Positions 1 to 7,100 are shown, numbered from the stretch's first letter. The stretch is DNA of 9,467 nucleotides from an uncultured Flavobacteriales bacterium (GCA_905479845.1 CAJQOB010000140.1:1-9467); one strand, 5' to 3'. The notes: generated by a model not told the origin, from the sequence alone. A program made the numbers and translations.

Positions 1-192
1 TACAACTAGAATATCAAAACAGAATGTATTGGAGCTTCATATCGCCATGGCGATGCAATTGCTGCCATGTTAGGATTGAGCATTAGCGAGAAGTTCAAGT
101 TTGGTTACTCATTTGACTTTTCAACAACTCAGTTTAATAAATACACCGCGGGAGGACATGAACTTGTACTCGGAATAATGATTGGAAGATAA
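1..192 (+). pseudogene. PorP/SprF-type outer-membrane protein, C-terminal end, apparently frameshifted
   Basis: From about position 28 to the TAA at 190-192 one frame encodes a C-terminus typical of the type IX secretion PorP/SprF family: IGASYRHGDA, then a GYSFDFSTTQ strand, then GGHELVLG shortly before the end. These match the family's usual 'GasYR-gDa', 'GYSYD' and 'GSHEimLG' elements. PorP/SprF proteins are outer-membrane barrels that work with OmpA-like partners in type IX secretion and gliding. In this frame a TAG lies at 7-9, so it cannot continue upstream. A second frame, open from position 3, gives QLEYQNRMYW and ends exactly where the first picks up. Joining them gives a natural '...NRMYW-IGASYR...' sequence. 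The simplest reading is a small indel near 27-33. The 5' part of the gene lies outside the window. The next gene starts 3 bp after the stop. Family assignment is fairly sure; whether the break is real is not. Confidence 0.68.
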
Positions 193-195
193 AAG

Positions 196-1851
196 ATGAT
201 GGAAATGAAAAAAGGTATATTATTAAGCGCATTTGTACTTGGGTTTGGCTTTTGCAGTCTTGCTCAGTTTTGGGACTATTCAAATCCTGAAAGACTCAAA
301 GGAACTGTCAATCAAGAGATTTCAGAAGAAGGAATCCCTGTACTTTCCAGAGATCTATCGACACTTTACTTTGTGAGGACTTTCGAGCCTGCAAATACTG
401 GTGGAGAGTTTGATCAGGATATCTGGAAAAGCGTTAGACAAGAGGATGGGAGTTATACCAATACGAAGCGTGTTGATGGTCTTAACAACAAAATGCACAA
501 TGCAGCAATTGGAATGAGCACTGATGGAAATAGACTATTTTTGCTGAACTCATATTTGGGTAAAAAAGACCAGAAAAAGGGAATCTCCTTTGCAAAGAAA
601 AAAGCTAGCGGATGGTCGAATCCAGAGTCAATTGTAATTTCTGATTTAGATATTGACGGTGAGTTCTATCAATTTCATGTCAGTGAAAAGGAGGACGTAA
701 TTGTAATGTCTTTTGTTGGAAGTAATTCTCTGGGGCAAGAAGATCTTTATGTTAGTTTGAAAGAAGGAGACTCATGGTCAAAACCAATTCACATGGGGAG
801 CACAATCAATTCTACTGGATTCGAAATTTCTCCGTTTTTGTGCCCAACACAAGATACCTTGTTCTTCTCGAGTAATGGATTCGGTGGAGAAGGAGATGCT
901 GATATCTTTTACTCAGTTAAAGGAAATGGCTGGACAGAATGGTCCAAACCAGTAAATCTTGGGAATCGTATTAACTCACCTAAATTCGATGCACATTTCG
1001 TATACCACGGGAAGAACGCTTTTTGGGCAAGTAATCGCGATGGAGAGAAGAGCGATATTTACATGATAGAGATTTACACACCACCACTTCTTAGTGTTTC
1101 GTGTGAGGCTACAAACATTTCTGAATTTGCGGCTGGCGATGGAGCTATTAACGCGATAATGGAAGGTGGAGTTGAGCCCTTTACATTTACATGGTCAAAT
1201 GGACTCTCAACTGAAGATTTATCAAGGTTAGAGTATGGTGAGTATTCATTAACAGTAGTTGATGCGATAGGACAAACTGCAATGACGAGTTGTTCAATTA
1301 CGGAGCCAGCACCACCTGAAAACAAGGAGATCCGATTACCAGAGGTTCGATATCCTGTGAATCAATGGCAGTTATTGAGTGATGAAAGTATCAATTCACC
1401 TGATTCGTTACTATATGTTTACGAGCTAATGCTAGAATTCCCTGGGCTAGTTCTTGAATTGAGCTCACACACGGATTCTCGAGGTTCAAGTAAGATGAAT
1501 GGTAAATTATCAGAAAATAGAGCTAGAGCATGTTACAAGTATCTTGTGGAAGAGAAAGGTATCGATCCTCGAAGAATTGTTCCAATCGGAAAAGGAGAAA
1601 ACTCTCCGAAGACTGTTTGGAAGAAGGACGATGAGTACATGACTTCAGAACCTGTTGATTTAGATGGAGTTGAGAAAATAGTTTTGACAGAGAGATACAT
1701 TAATCAGTTTAAGCAAACGAATATGGAGTTGTTCGAGATGCTTCATCAGTTAAATAGACGTACCGAAGGTAGAATATTAAGCTTGGATTTCGATAGTGAA
1801 AAAGCTTCAGCAGCTGATCCAAAATTCTTGGAGTACATCAAGTATCCGTAA
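196..1851 (+). CDS. OmpA-family protein with PD40 repeats and a SprB-like repeat
   Basis: A 551-residue exported envelope protein. Residues 4-24 form a signal peptide with likely cleavage after SLA, before Q24. Residues about 48-295 resemble PD40/WD40-like beta-propeller blades (LYFVRTF, LFFSSNG with GGEGDADIFYS, AFWASNRDG-KSDIYMIE). Residues about 302-370 resemble a SprB repeat (GDGAINAIMEGGVEPFTFTWSNG, then LEYGEYSLTVVDAIG). Residues about 385-530 form an OmpA C-terminal peptidoglycan-binding domain with HTD at 425-427 and LSENR at 438-442; Asp427 and Arg442 are the expected ligand residues. The NRRTEGR segment at 520-526 also fits OmpA-like relatives of this kind. ATGs occur at 196, 199 and 205; the third gives the most conventional signal peptide (MKKGILL), so the true start may be 205. 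It sits 3 bp after the PorP/SprF stop, so the two probably form an operon. By family it anchors secretion or gliding machinery to peptidoglycan. The exact partner is inferred. Confidence 0.9.
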   Translation: MMEMKKGILLSAFVLGFGFCSLAQFWDYSNPERLKGTVNQEISEEGIPVLSRDLSTLYFVRTFEPANTGGEFDQDIWKSVRQEDGSYTNTKRVDGLNNKMHNAAIGMSTDGNRLFLLNSYLGKKDQKKGISFAKKKASGWSNPESIVISDLDIDGEFYQFHVSEKEDVIVMSFVGSNSLGQEDLYVSLKEGDSWSKPIHMGSTINSTGFEISPFLCPTQDTLFFSSNGFGGEGDADIFYSVKGNGWTEWSKPVNLGNRINSPKFDAHFVYHGKNAFWASNRDGEKSDIYMIEIYTPPLLSVSCEATNISEFAAGDGAINAIMEGGVEPFTFTWSNGLSTEDLSRLEYGEYSLTVVDAIGQTAMTSCSITEPAPPENKEIRLPEVRYPVNQWQLLSDESINSPDSLLYVYELMLEFPGLVLELSSHTDSRGSSKMNGKLSENRARACYKYLVEEKGIDPRRIVPIGKGENSPKTVWKKDDEYMTSEPVDLDGVEKIVLTERYINQFKQTNMELFEMLHQLNRRTEGRILSLDFDSEKASAADPKFLEYIKYP

Positions 1852-2010
1852 CGGCAGATATTTGGAGAAGCGTACATGATGAATAAATAATATGACTTGT
1901 CAATCTACAATTACAAACAGGCCATTCGACTGAACAAAACCAATAGAGCGGCAAAAGAAGCTACAAAGTTGATGCTTCAAAAAGTGAAGAAGCTAAAGAA
2001 GAGTGAGTGA
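1852..2010 (+). pseudogene. TPR-repeat C-terminal remnant with internal stop
   Basis: Directly after the OmpA stop, and in the same frame, the sequence reads FGEAYMMNK, a TAA at 1888-1890, then YDLSIYNYKQAIRLNKTN followed by a Lys-rich tail ending at TGA 2008-2010. Aligned to the tetratricopeptide consensus, Gly8, Tyr11, the small residue 20 (Ser), the aromatic 24 (Tyr) and Ala27 all fall in register, and the stop occupies position 16. It therefore looks like the last TPR and tail of a longer protein whose front is missing and whose reading frame carries a nonsense codon. C-terminal tails of this kind are common in TPR-bearing Bacteroidota proteins, but the parent cannot be named from about 50 codons. 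The piece ends 10 bp from the convergent helicase stop. No intact start codon gives a plausible product. Confidence 0.6.
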
Positions 2011-2019
2011 TAAGGAGTT

Positions 2020-3132
2020 CTATTTCACCTGATGAAATTTCAAGCCCAATGTTCGCTCGTAATTTCTCAATGTTTTAATTTCAGAAGTACTCACAAAGCA
2101 CATTGAAACACCTTCTTTTCCGGCACGTGCGGTACGACCGCTTCGATGCGTGTAATATTCATCACTTTCAGGAAGTTGATAGTGCGCAACAAAGGTCAAG
2201 TCTGATATGTCAATCCCTCGAGCTGCAACATCTGTAGCAACAAGTATGCGCAGTGTTTCATTCTTAAATGCGCGCATTACTTTATCTCGTTCTTTTTGAA
2301 GCAAATCTCCGTGAATAGCATCTGTGGCAATGTTTCGAGCAATTAACTGCTTCGCCAGTTTCTGTGTTGCCGCTTTGGTTTTACAGAAAATCACTCCTCG
2401 ATTTTTGTGTTCCGATTTAAGGAATTGAAGTAAAGCATGCATCTTTTCAGAATCATCACAAACAACGTATTGATGTGAGATTTTCTTGTTAACGATGTTT
2501 CCACGGTTAACGGTAATTCGCTCTGCATCCTTAGAAAGGTGATTCGAGATGATTTCTTGTATCCCATTCGGGATAGTTGCAGAAAACAGCCATTTGTTTT
2601 CGATAGAAGAGAGGGAGTTCAAAATTTCGTCCAGTTCTTTTTTGAACCCCATGCTGAGCATTTCGTCTGCTTCATCCAAAACAATAGTTTGTACAGAGCT
2701 CAAATCAACAGCTTTTCGCTTGAGCAAATCAATCAGTCTTCCTGGAGTAGCAACCACAATTTGAGTAGGGCGCTGGAGTGAAGCAATCTGTCGATCGATT
2801 TTTTCTCCTCCGTAAACTGCTTCGGTAAAAACCTTCGTTGAATACTTCGTGAATTTGAAGAGTTGTTTGGCTACTTGCTGAGCCAATTCACGTGTTGGAC
2901 AAAGAATGAGTCCTTGAACTGCGCGGTTTTCAGGATCCACTTGTTCCAATAAAGGAAGTCCGTAAGCAGCTGTTTTACCTGTCCCTGTTTGTGCTTGCGC
3001 TACCAAATCGGAGTTTTCGGAAAGTAGAAGTGGAATCACCTTCTGTTGAATGTCAGTTGGTTCAATAATTCCTAGTTCAGTAAGTCCTTTTACCAATCCT
3101 TCACTAATTCCTAATTCTTTGAAGTTTTTCAA
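2020..3132 (-). CDS. DEAD-box ATP-dependent RNA helicase, minimal core
   Basis: A 370-residue superfamily 2 helicase that would unwind or remodel RNA with ATP, for example during ribosome assembly or mRNA turnover. All core motifs are visible: the Q motif around residues 24-30 with Phe4 upstream, motif I AQTGTGKT (47-54), Ia PTRELA (79-84), GG (108-109), Ib TPGR (129-132), II DEAD (153-156), III SAT (184-186), IV VIFCKT (247-252), V ATDVAARGID (299-308) and VI HRSGRTAR (329-336). The protein ends about 34 residues after motif VI, without the basic tail or DbpA-type RNA-binding domain found in many bacterial relatives. The start codon is TTG. An in-frame TAA lies five codons upstream and no ATG or GTG intervenes, while the Phe of the Q motif must be kept, so no other start fits. 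It is convergent with the TPR remnant. A more specific name (RhlE-, DeaD- or SrmB-like) cannot be assigned safely. Confidence 0.92.
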   Translation of the reverse strand: MKNFKELGISEGLVKGLTELGIIEPTDIQQKVIPLLLSENSDLVAQAQTGTGKTAAYGLPLLEQVDPENRAVQGLILCPTRELAQQVAKQLFKFTKYSTKVFTEAVYGGEKIDRQIASLQRPTQIVVATPGRLIDLLKRKAVDLSSVQTIVLDEADEMLSMGFKKELDEILNSLSSIENKWLFSATIPNGIQEIISNHLSKDAERITVNRGNIVNKKISHQYVVCDDSEKMHALLQFLKSEHKNRGVIFCKTKAATQKLAKQLIARNIATDAIHGDLLQKERDKVMRAFKNETLRILVATDVAARGIDISDLTFVAHYQLPESDEYYTHRSGRTARAGKEGVSMCFVSTSEIKTLRNYERTLGLKFHQVK

Positions 3133-3213
3133 AACGATCGTGTTTTATATCGATGTAAAGGTACTCCAAAGTTGATGCTATTGACGAAAAAAAAATTGCA
3201 AATGCCTAATTGA

Positions 3214-4432
3214 TCATTTAACAGTAAAGGTGTACTGTTTTTGGTAAATTGAAATGAAGAGAGGATATTCATCCCCAAGTTTGTTGTACTTAGCTGTTTT
3301 CTCGTCCAATCGGTGTCGCGTAACTTCAATTTTCAAGGTGTATTTCCCGCTTGTAAGTCCTTTTTTATCAAAGGTGTATGTTCTTTCTTCTTGTGGATTG
3401 AGGTTGTTGTCGCTAGCCTTACGTGCCTTTGGATACCATTCCCATGTTTCCCCAATTCGTTCGGTCTTTGCTGAAACTATTTCTCTGAGAGTCTATAAGT
3501 TTGAAATCAATAAGTATAAATCGCTCTGGATCTCCTGTTGGAACCTTATGACCTGCATGTTCGTTCATAACTCGAAAATCGAAGTTTACCGCTTGATTTT
3601 TAGAATAAACTGATTTCAGTGGTCCCGGATGAAATGATAATCCGTTTAGTCCATTGGACTCTAAAGAAGAATGCTTTGGAATTCCAGAACCAGGAAAGGA
3701 ATGAAAGCGGCTCTTCCTTGCTTCATAACCAGATAGAATGGGCGTTCAAGCTGCTCCATATGGCAATCAATACAATTCTTTTCATCCTTGAACGGCCCAG
3801 CGCTCCATTCATCACCTGTCTCGAATGAGCAAGCTAGAGTCGGTGTGATAACTGCAGTTGCATTATGACAGTTAAGGCACAAGGATTCAGATAAATGTTT
3901 GGTGTCCTTTATCGTTTTGTGAGGAGCTTTCTTCGTTCCAGTGGGGCCAGTAATGGCATTCTCCCTTACATGACATGCTGCACAGGTTATTCCTTCGTTC
4001 TGCAATTTTCTATCCCAACGTTGATTTTTTATTGTTGCAGGTTGATAAATATCACCATCGAACATGCCCAGAACAATGTGTTCTTGTTGATTCTCCAAAG
4101 GAATGTGGCAATTGATACAAAAGGAGGGGCTTGATTCTTTTTTTAGTTCCGATTGAAATTTTAAATCCGTCCAAGCATTAGCATGTGTGGATAGTTTCCA
4201 TTCCGCGTAATGGTCTTGATGACAGGAACCACAGTGTTCGGCGCTCAGTGAACCAATTCCTTCAGGAACTTGTTGATAAGGAACAACTTTCTCCCAAGGC
4301 TCAGTCAACGGTGTGATTTTCGCCTGAGTTTCTCCAACGTTCCTGAGAGAAAAATAACCAAGAATGCCGATAAAAAGCAATATGAGAACTGCCCCGATTT
4401 TCAGAGCACGACGTAAAAGTCAAGCCTCCCAT
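3214..4432 (-). pseudogene. Five-haem cytochrome c (cytochrome c554-like), disrupted by frameshifts
   Basis: The longest open segment (4380-3661) carries five CXXCH haem-binding motifs: CGSCH, CINCH, CAACH, CLNCH and CIDCH, starting near 4233, 4119, 3984, 3879 and 3774. After the fifth motif the frame gives an unlikely tail and stops at 3661. Another frame of the same strand carries clear coding sequence from about 3739 to 3485 (GYEARKSRFHSFPGSGIPK, later NEHAGHKVPTGDPERF). A third frame continues from about 3483 to TGA 3214-3216 (ERIGETWEWYPK, GKYTLKIEVTRH). At the 5' end, RRALKIGAVLILLFIGIL is a typical signal anchor but is cut off from ATG 4432 by one extra or two missing bases in the T-run at 4415-4418. 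With three repairs the product is about 406 residues, membrane-anchored and periplasmic, presumably moving electrons. The HAGHKVPTG segment recalls distal haem-ligand His regions of the cytochrome c554-type family. It follows the DUF2490 gene by 31 bp. The repaired sequence is certain enough to call; substrate and pathway are unknown. Confidence 0.8.
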
Positions 4433-4463
4433 AAAACAAGCAGTAGGAATTTCATTCAAAAAC

Positions 4464-5126
4464 TTAAAAACTCAAAAACGCGATGACGTTCAATTGATCT
4501 CGGTTAGCACTTCCAAAAAACTGATTCATGTATCCCAATTCAAATCGTACCAATGAATTCAGCTTATATCCAACGCCTCCGTACAATCGATTTCGATCAA
4601 AAAGATTGTTTTTATGGTTGATGAATAGCTCATTGTATGCTGACAGATAAACCGTGTTGTCTACCATGTCCTTGTTGTTTAACGGTACGTTCAAGGCTAA
4701 AAAGTAGCGAAAACGCAATTTGAAATCTTGATTATCCACCCATCTTTCTTCCAAACGGTAGCGGTGCTGCACCTTCACACGACCAAAACTCTGTTTTGTG
4801 ATGAACTGCTGGTAAACGCGGTGTTCATTAACGACCGCTTTGTCTTCAACCAACGGGACGTAGTTCTCACTTCTAATAAAACCATATCCTAAAAGAAGGT
4901 TGTTGTTCTTTTCGGTGAGATTGTAACCAATTCCAGTTCTCAAAAGCAGTTGTTCCAAGTCTCCGATGGCATTGTAGTTTCTGTATTGAACTTCGTGGTG
5001 CCAATTGAACTTAGAATTGATTTTTTTATTCCCGAAATAGATCCACCAATTTCCTAAATCGGAGTTTTGAGAAAATCCAAGGGTTGAAACGATGCAAAAA
5101 GCTATAGCCGTGATAATTTTATTCAT
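4464..5126 (-). CDS. DUF2490 family outer-membrane protein
   Basis: A 220-residue protein with a signal peptide at about 1-19 (cleavage near GFS-Q20) and alternating polar/aromatic strands throughout, ending in Phe as outer-membrane barrels commonly do. The central RLEERW at 124-129, followed by FKLRFRYFLALNVPLN, is the signature stretch of the DUF2490 family, as is the opening GNWWIYFG. Members are predicted outer-membrane beta-barrels with no settled function. The ATG start is directly followed by the signal sequence, so the start is secure. A TAnnTTTG-like box lies about 20 bp upstream. The cytochrome gene follows on the same strand, suggesting the two were cotranscribed and the barrel might have served an extracellular or periplasmic redox function; that link is inference. 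The reading frame is intact, unlike its neighbour. Confidence 0.85.
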   Translation of the reverse strand: MNKIITAIAFCIVSTLGFSQNSDLGNWWIYFGNKKINSKFNWHHEVQYRNYNAIGDLEQLLLRTGIGYNLTEKNNNLLLGYGFIRSENYVPLVEDKAVVNEHRVYQQFITKQSFGRVKVQHRYRLEERWVDNQDFKLRFRYFLALNVPLNNKDMVDNTVYLSAYNELFINHKNNLFDRNRLYGGVGYKLNSLVRFELGYMNQFFGSANRDQLNVIAFLSF

Positions 5127-5146
5127 GTCTGAGTTGTCTTAGAAAT

Positions 5147-5154
5147 CAAATTTA
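5147..5154 (-). promoter_or_regulatory. Candidate -7 promoter box for the DUF2490 gene
   Basis: On the - strand the bases read TAAATTTG, an exact match to the TAnnTTTG -7 element described for Bacteroidota promoters, 20 bp upstream of the ATG at 5126. I see no clean TTG at the expected -33 distance, so only half of the promoter signature is present. The position within the 70-bp gap after the oxidoreductase gene makes it the best candidate for driving the DUF2490/cytochrome unit. Confidence 0.33.
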
Positions 5155-5196
5155 TAAAAAATCAAATTGGTAACGCTTCTGCTTACACAGAGTTAT

Positions 5197-6282
5197 TCAC
5201 TTTTCATTTTGGACAAAATCAGGCCATCGCCGCATGTATTCCACGAATTTGTCACTGAGCCCTTCTTGCTTCAAGTAGTTGGCTGAAACGGGAGTTTCTA
5301 TAGGTTTGAAGTCGGAGTTTTGTATCACTTGTTTCGGGAAGTCATGATGGAGAATTCCCGATCTTCCAATAGTGACAAAATCCACTCCAGAATCAAGAAT
5401 ACTGTGAACATCCTTACCCGATCTAATCTTTCCAGCGACGGTAAGCTTGACCTTTTTGAGGTCGAGAGAAGTAAAATGTTCTAGGAGGGATAAGTTTTGG
5501 TGTTTTTCATCTTCTGGCATTTTGAAGCAATCCCAAAGTGAAATGTCCAAAAAGTCAATTAAGGCTTCATTTGCTAGTTGTTCAGAGATGGTTTTTACCT
5601 CTTGAAGGTCCATTCCAAACTTCTCTGGTGACAAGCGAACTCCAAGCAAGAAGTTGTTTCCACATTTTTCTCTAATTCCTTGAACTATCTCAAATAGAAG
5701 TCGCGATCGATTTTCGAGTGAACCGCCGTATTCGTCAGTTCGCTTATTGATTTCAGCGCTTAAGAATTGTGTGAGAATGTAGCCGTGAGCCCCATGAACT
5801 TCAACACCGTCATAACCACATTCTTGTGCACGAACCGCCGAATTAATAAAGTCTTCTCGGAGCTCAATTACTTCTTCAAACGAAAGTGCCCGCGCTTCCG
5901 TTTTTTCATTGTCAGAAGGAGAAACTGCTTGCTGGTTGATTACATCTTTTGGTGACCGCATTCCTGCGTGATGTAATTGAATGACAGCTATACTTCCGTG
6001 AGATTTAATTTTCGCCGTTAGTTTTTTGTGCCCATCGATGAGTTGATCCCCAAAGATTCCAAGTTGTCCAGGGAATCCTTTTCCAATCTCTTGAACATGA
6101 GAGGCGCAGGTCATGACAAGTCCAAATTGACCTTTGGCTCGGAGAGCGAGCCAGTGAAATTCATCATTAGACAGTTGACCATCTTCATGACTTTGCTGAT
6201 TCGTTAAAGGAGCCAACATGAATCTGTTTTTCATGGAGATCCCACAAGGGAATATGATAGGGGATTTGGTTTTGTTTTGCAT
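5197..6282 (-). CDS. NADH:flavin oxidoreductase, Old Yellow Enzyme family
   Basis: A 361-residue FMN-dependent TIM-barrel oxidoreductase, the usual size for a single-domain family member; it lacks the extra Fe-S and FAD domains of 2,4-dienoyl-CoA reductase. Such enzymes reduce activated C=C bonds of enals, enones or related compounds with NAD(P)H. Visible landmarks: NRFMLAPLTN at 19-28, with Thr27 at the flavin-tuning position found in classical (class I-like) members rather than the Cys of YqjM types; QLHHAG at 102-107; HGAHGY at 163-168, giving the paired His163/His166 ligand-binding residues and the Tyr168 proton donor; then QFLS and RTDEYGGSLENR at 181-192; and the phosphate-binding region VTIGRSG near 305. 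The ATG at 6282 is followed by a short leader before the barrel. No signal peptide, so cytoplasmic. It is divergent from the YhhN gene and lies 70 bp before the DUF2490 gene. The substrate cannot be predicted. Confidence 0.93.
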   Translation of the reverse strand: MQNKTKSPIIFPCGISMKNRFMLAPLTNQQSHEDGQLSNDEFHWLALRAKGQFGLVMTCASHVQEIGKGFPGQLGIFGDQLIDGHKKLTAKIKSHGSIAVIQLHHAGMRSPKDVINQQAVSPSDNEKTEARALSFEEVIELREDFINSAVRAQECGYDGVEVHGAHGYILTQFLSAEINKRTDEYGGSLENRSRLLFEIVQGIREKCGNNFLLGVRLSPEKFGMDLQEVKTISEQLANEALIDFLDISLWDCFKMPEDEKHQNLSLLEHFTSLDLKKVKLTVAGKIRSGKDVHSILDSGVDFVTIGRSGILHHDFPKQVIQNSDFKPIETPVSANYLKQEGLSDKFVEYMRRWPDFVQNEK

Positions 6283-6375
6283 TAAGATGGTGTTATTTCA
6301 TTTGTCCTAATCTAAATTATCAACTTTGAAGGAATACAATGGTGTTTTTCGTGACTAAAACTCTAATTTCGCTTT
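6283..6375. promoter_or_regulatory. Divergent intergenic region with overlapping promoter-like boxes
   Basis: This 93-bp gap separates the oxidoreductase (-) from the YhhN gene (+), so it should hold promoters in both directions. On the + strand, TTG at 6302-6304 and CAACTTTG at 6321-6328 (one mismatch to TAnnTTTG) are 16 bp apart. On the - strand, TTG at 6339-6337 and TAATTTAG at 6319-6312 (one mismatch) are 17 bp apart. Both spacings are somewhat shorter than the usual Bacteroidota arrangement. If both are real, the two promoters interleave and would compete for polymerase. Confidence 0.3.
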
Positions 6376-7008
6376 ATGTTGATCGCCATTTTTGCATTAC
6401 TAGTTCTCGTTTCGGCGGGAATAGCGATTTATTTTCGCCAGAAGCAGAATGTATATTCAGTTTTGAAGCCAATCACAACGATTCTCATCATCTCACTAGC
6501 TACGATTCTGAGTGTTGAGAACGATTCATATTACGGTTGGACGGTACTAGTCGGATTGGTATTCGCATTAATCGGAGACGTATTGTTGCTTAAGCATAAG
6601 TGGTTTGTTTATGGTCTACTTTCCTTTCTGCTTGCTCACATTGTATTTATTTATGCGTTCTCGTCACTTTTCGGATTTGAAGACAACCTGATTATTCTGT
6701 CAGTTCTTTTAGTATTGGGTTTCGCGTATTTCCGATTCTTGTTGCCACATTTGAAGTCATACGCAATTCCAGTGGCCTTGTATTTCTTGGCTATAATCGT
6801 AATGGATTGGCAAGCAATTGGTTTGTCTGTTTCGGGTAATGCACCAATTTACTATTTACTTGGGTTGAGTTCGATTTTGTTCTCCTTTTCAGATGCCGTT
6901 ATAGCCTACAATAAATTCGTGAGAGAGTTCAAGGTTGCGGAGTTCTTAATATTATCGACTTATTGGGCGGCAATTTTCATTATTAGTGCATCCATTGCGT
7001 TCGTTTAG
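6376..7008 (+). CDS. YhhN family (TMEM86/lysoplasmalogenase-like) membrane protein
   Basis: A 210-residue, very hydrophobic protein with roughly eight predicted membrane-spanning segments, the family's usual size and topology. Family landmarks are present in order: KP at 31-32 in 'LKPITT'; ALIGDVLLL at 64-72 with Asp68; FVYGLLSFLLAHIVFIYAF around 77-95 with His88; and SFSDAVIAYNKF at 170-181 with Asp173, followed by LILSTYWAAIFII. The animal relative TMEM86 hydrolyses the vinyl-ether bond of lysoplasmalogens. Bacterial YhhN proteins are placed in the same family by sequence, but their natural substrate is usually unproven, so the enzymatic role is inference. The ATG at 6376 is the first start and leads straight into a membrane segment. 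Alone on its strand, 92 bp before the YceI-like gene, with no strong terminator between, so cotranscription is possible. Confidence 0.88.
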   Translation: MLIAIFALLVLVSAGIAIYFRQKQNVYSVLKPITTILIISLATILSVENDSYYGWTVLVGLVFALIGDVLLLKHKWFVYGLLSFLLAHIVFIYAFSSLFGFEDNLIILSVLLVLGFAYFRFLLPHLKSYAIPVALYFLAIIVMDWQAIGLSVSGNAPIYYLLGLSSILFSFSDAVIAYNKFVREFKVAEFLILSTYWAAIFIISASIAFV

Positions 7009-7100
7009 CTGAGTAAATGATTCTTTACACTGTTTTACATTGATTAACTGAGACTTCGGTATTCCATACATATTTTGGATGTAGAAATAAAATCTGAGTT

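Noticed and set aside
247..270. Lipoprotein signal (Cys20) in the OmpA/PD40 protein
   Set aside because: The residue before the Cys is Phe and the lipobox pattern is not met; ordinary signal peptidase cleavage after SLA fits better.
3187..3239. Possible terminator for the cytochrome: 7-bp hairpin AACAGTA/TACTGTT plus an A9 run (T9 on the - strand)
   Set aside because: The hairpin is inside the end of the coding sequence and about 25 bases away from the T-run; the sequence right before the T-run has only a very weak stem, so the two parts do not form a standard terminator.
3254..3828. Two + strand open frames (3254-3613 and 3619-3828)
   Set aside because: They lie opposite the frame-corrected cytochrome, show no family resemblance or signal peptide, and vanish once the two indels on the - strand are recognised.
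7013..7028. 5-bp hairpin GTAAA/TTTAC after the YhhN gene as a terminator
   Set aside because: The stem is short and AT-only apart from one pair, and there is no proper T-run directly after it.
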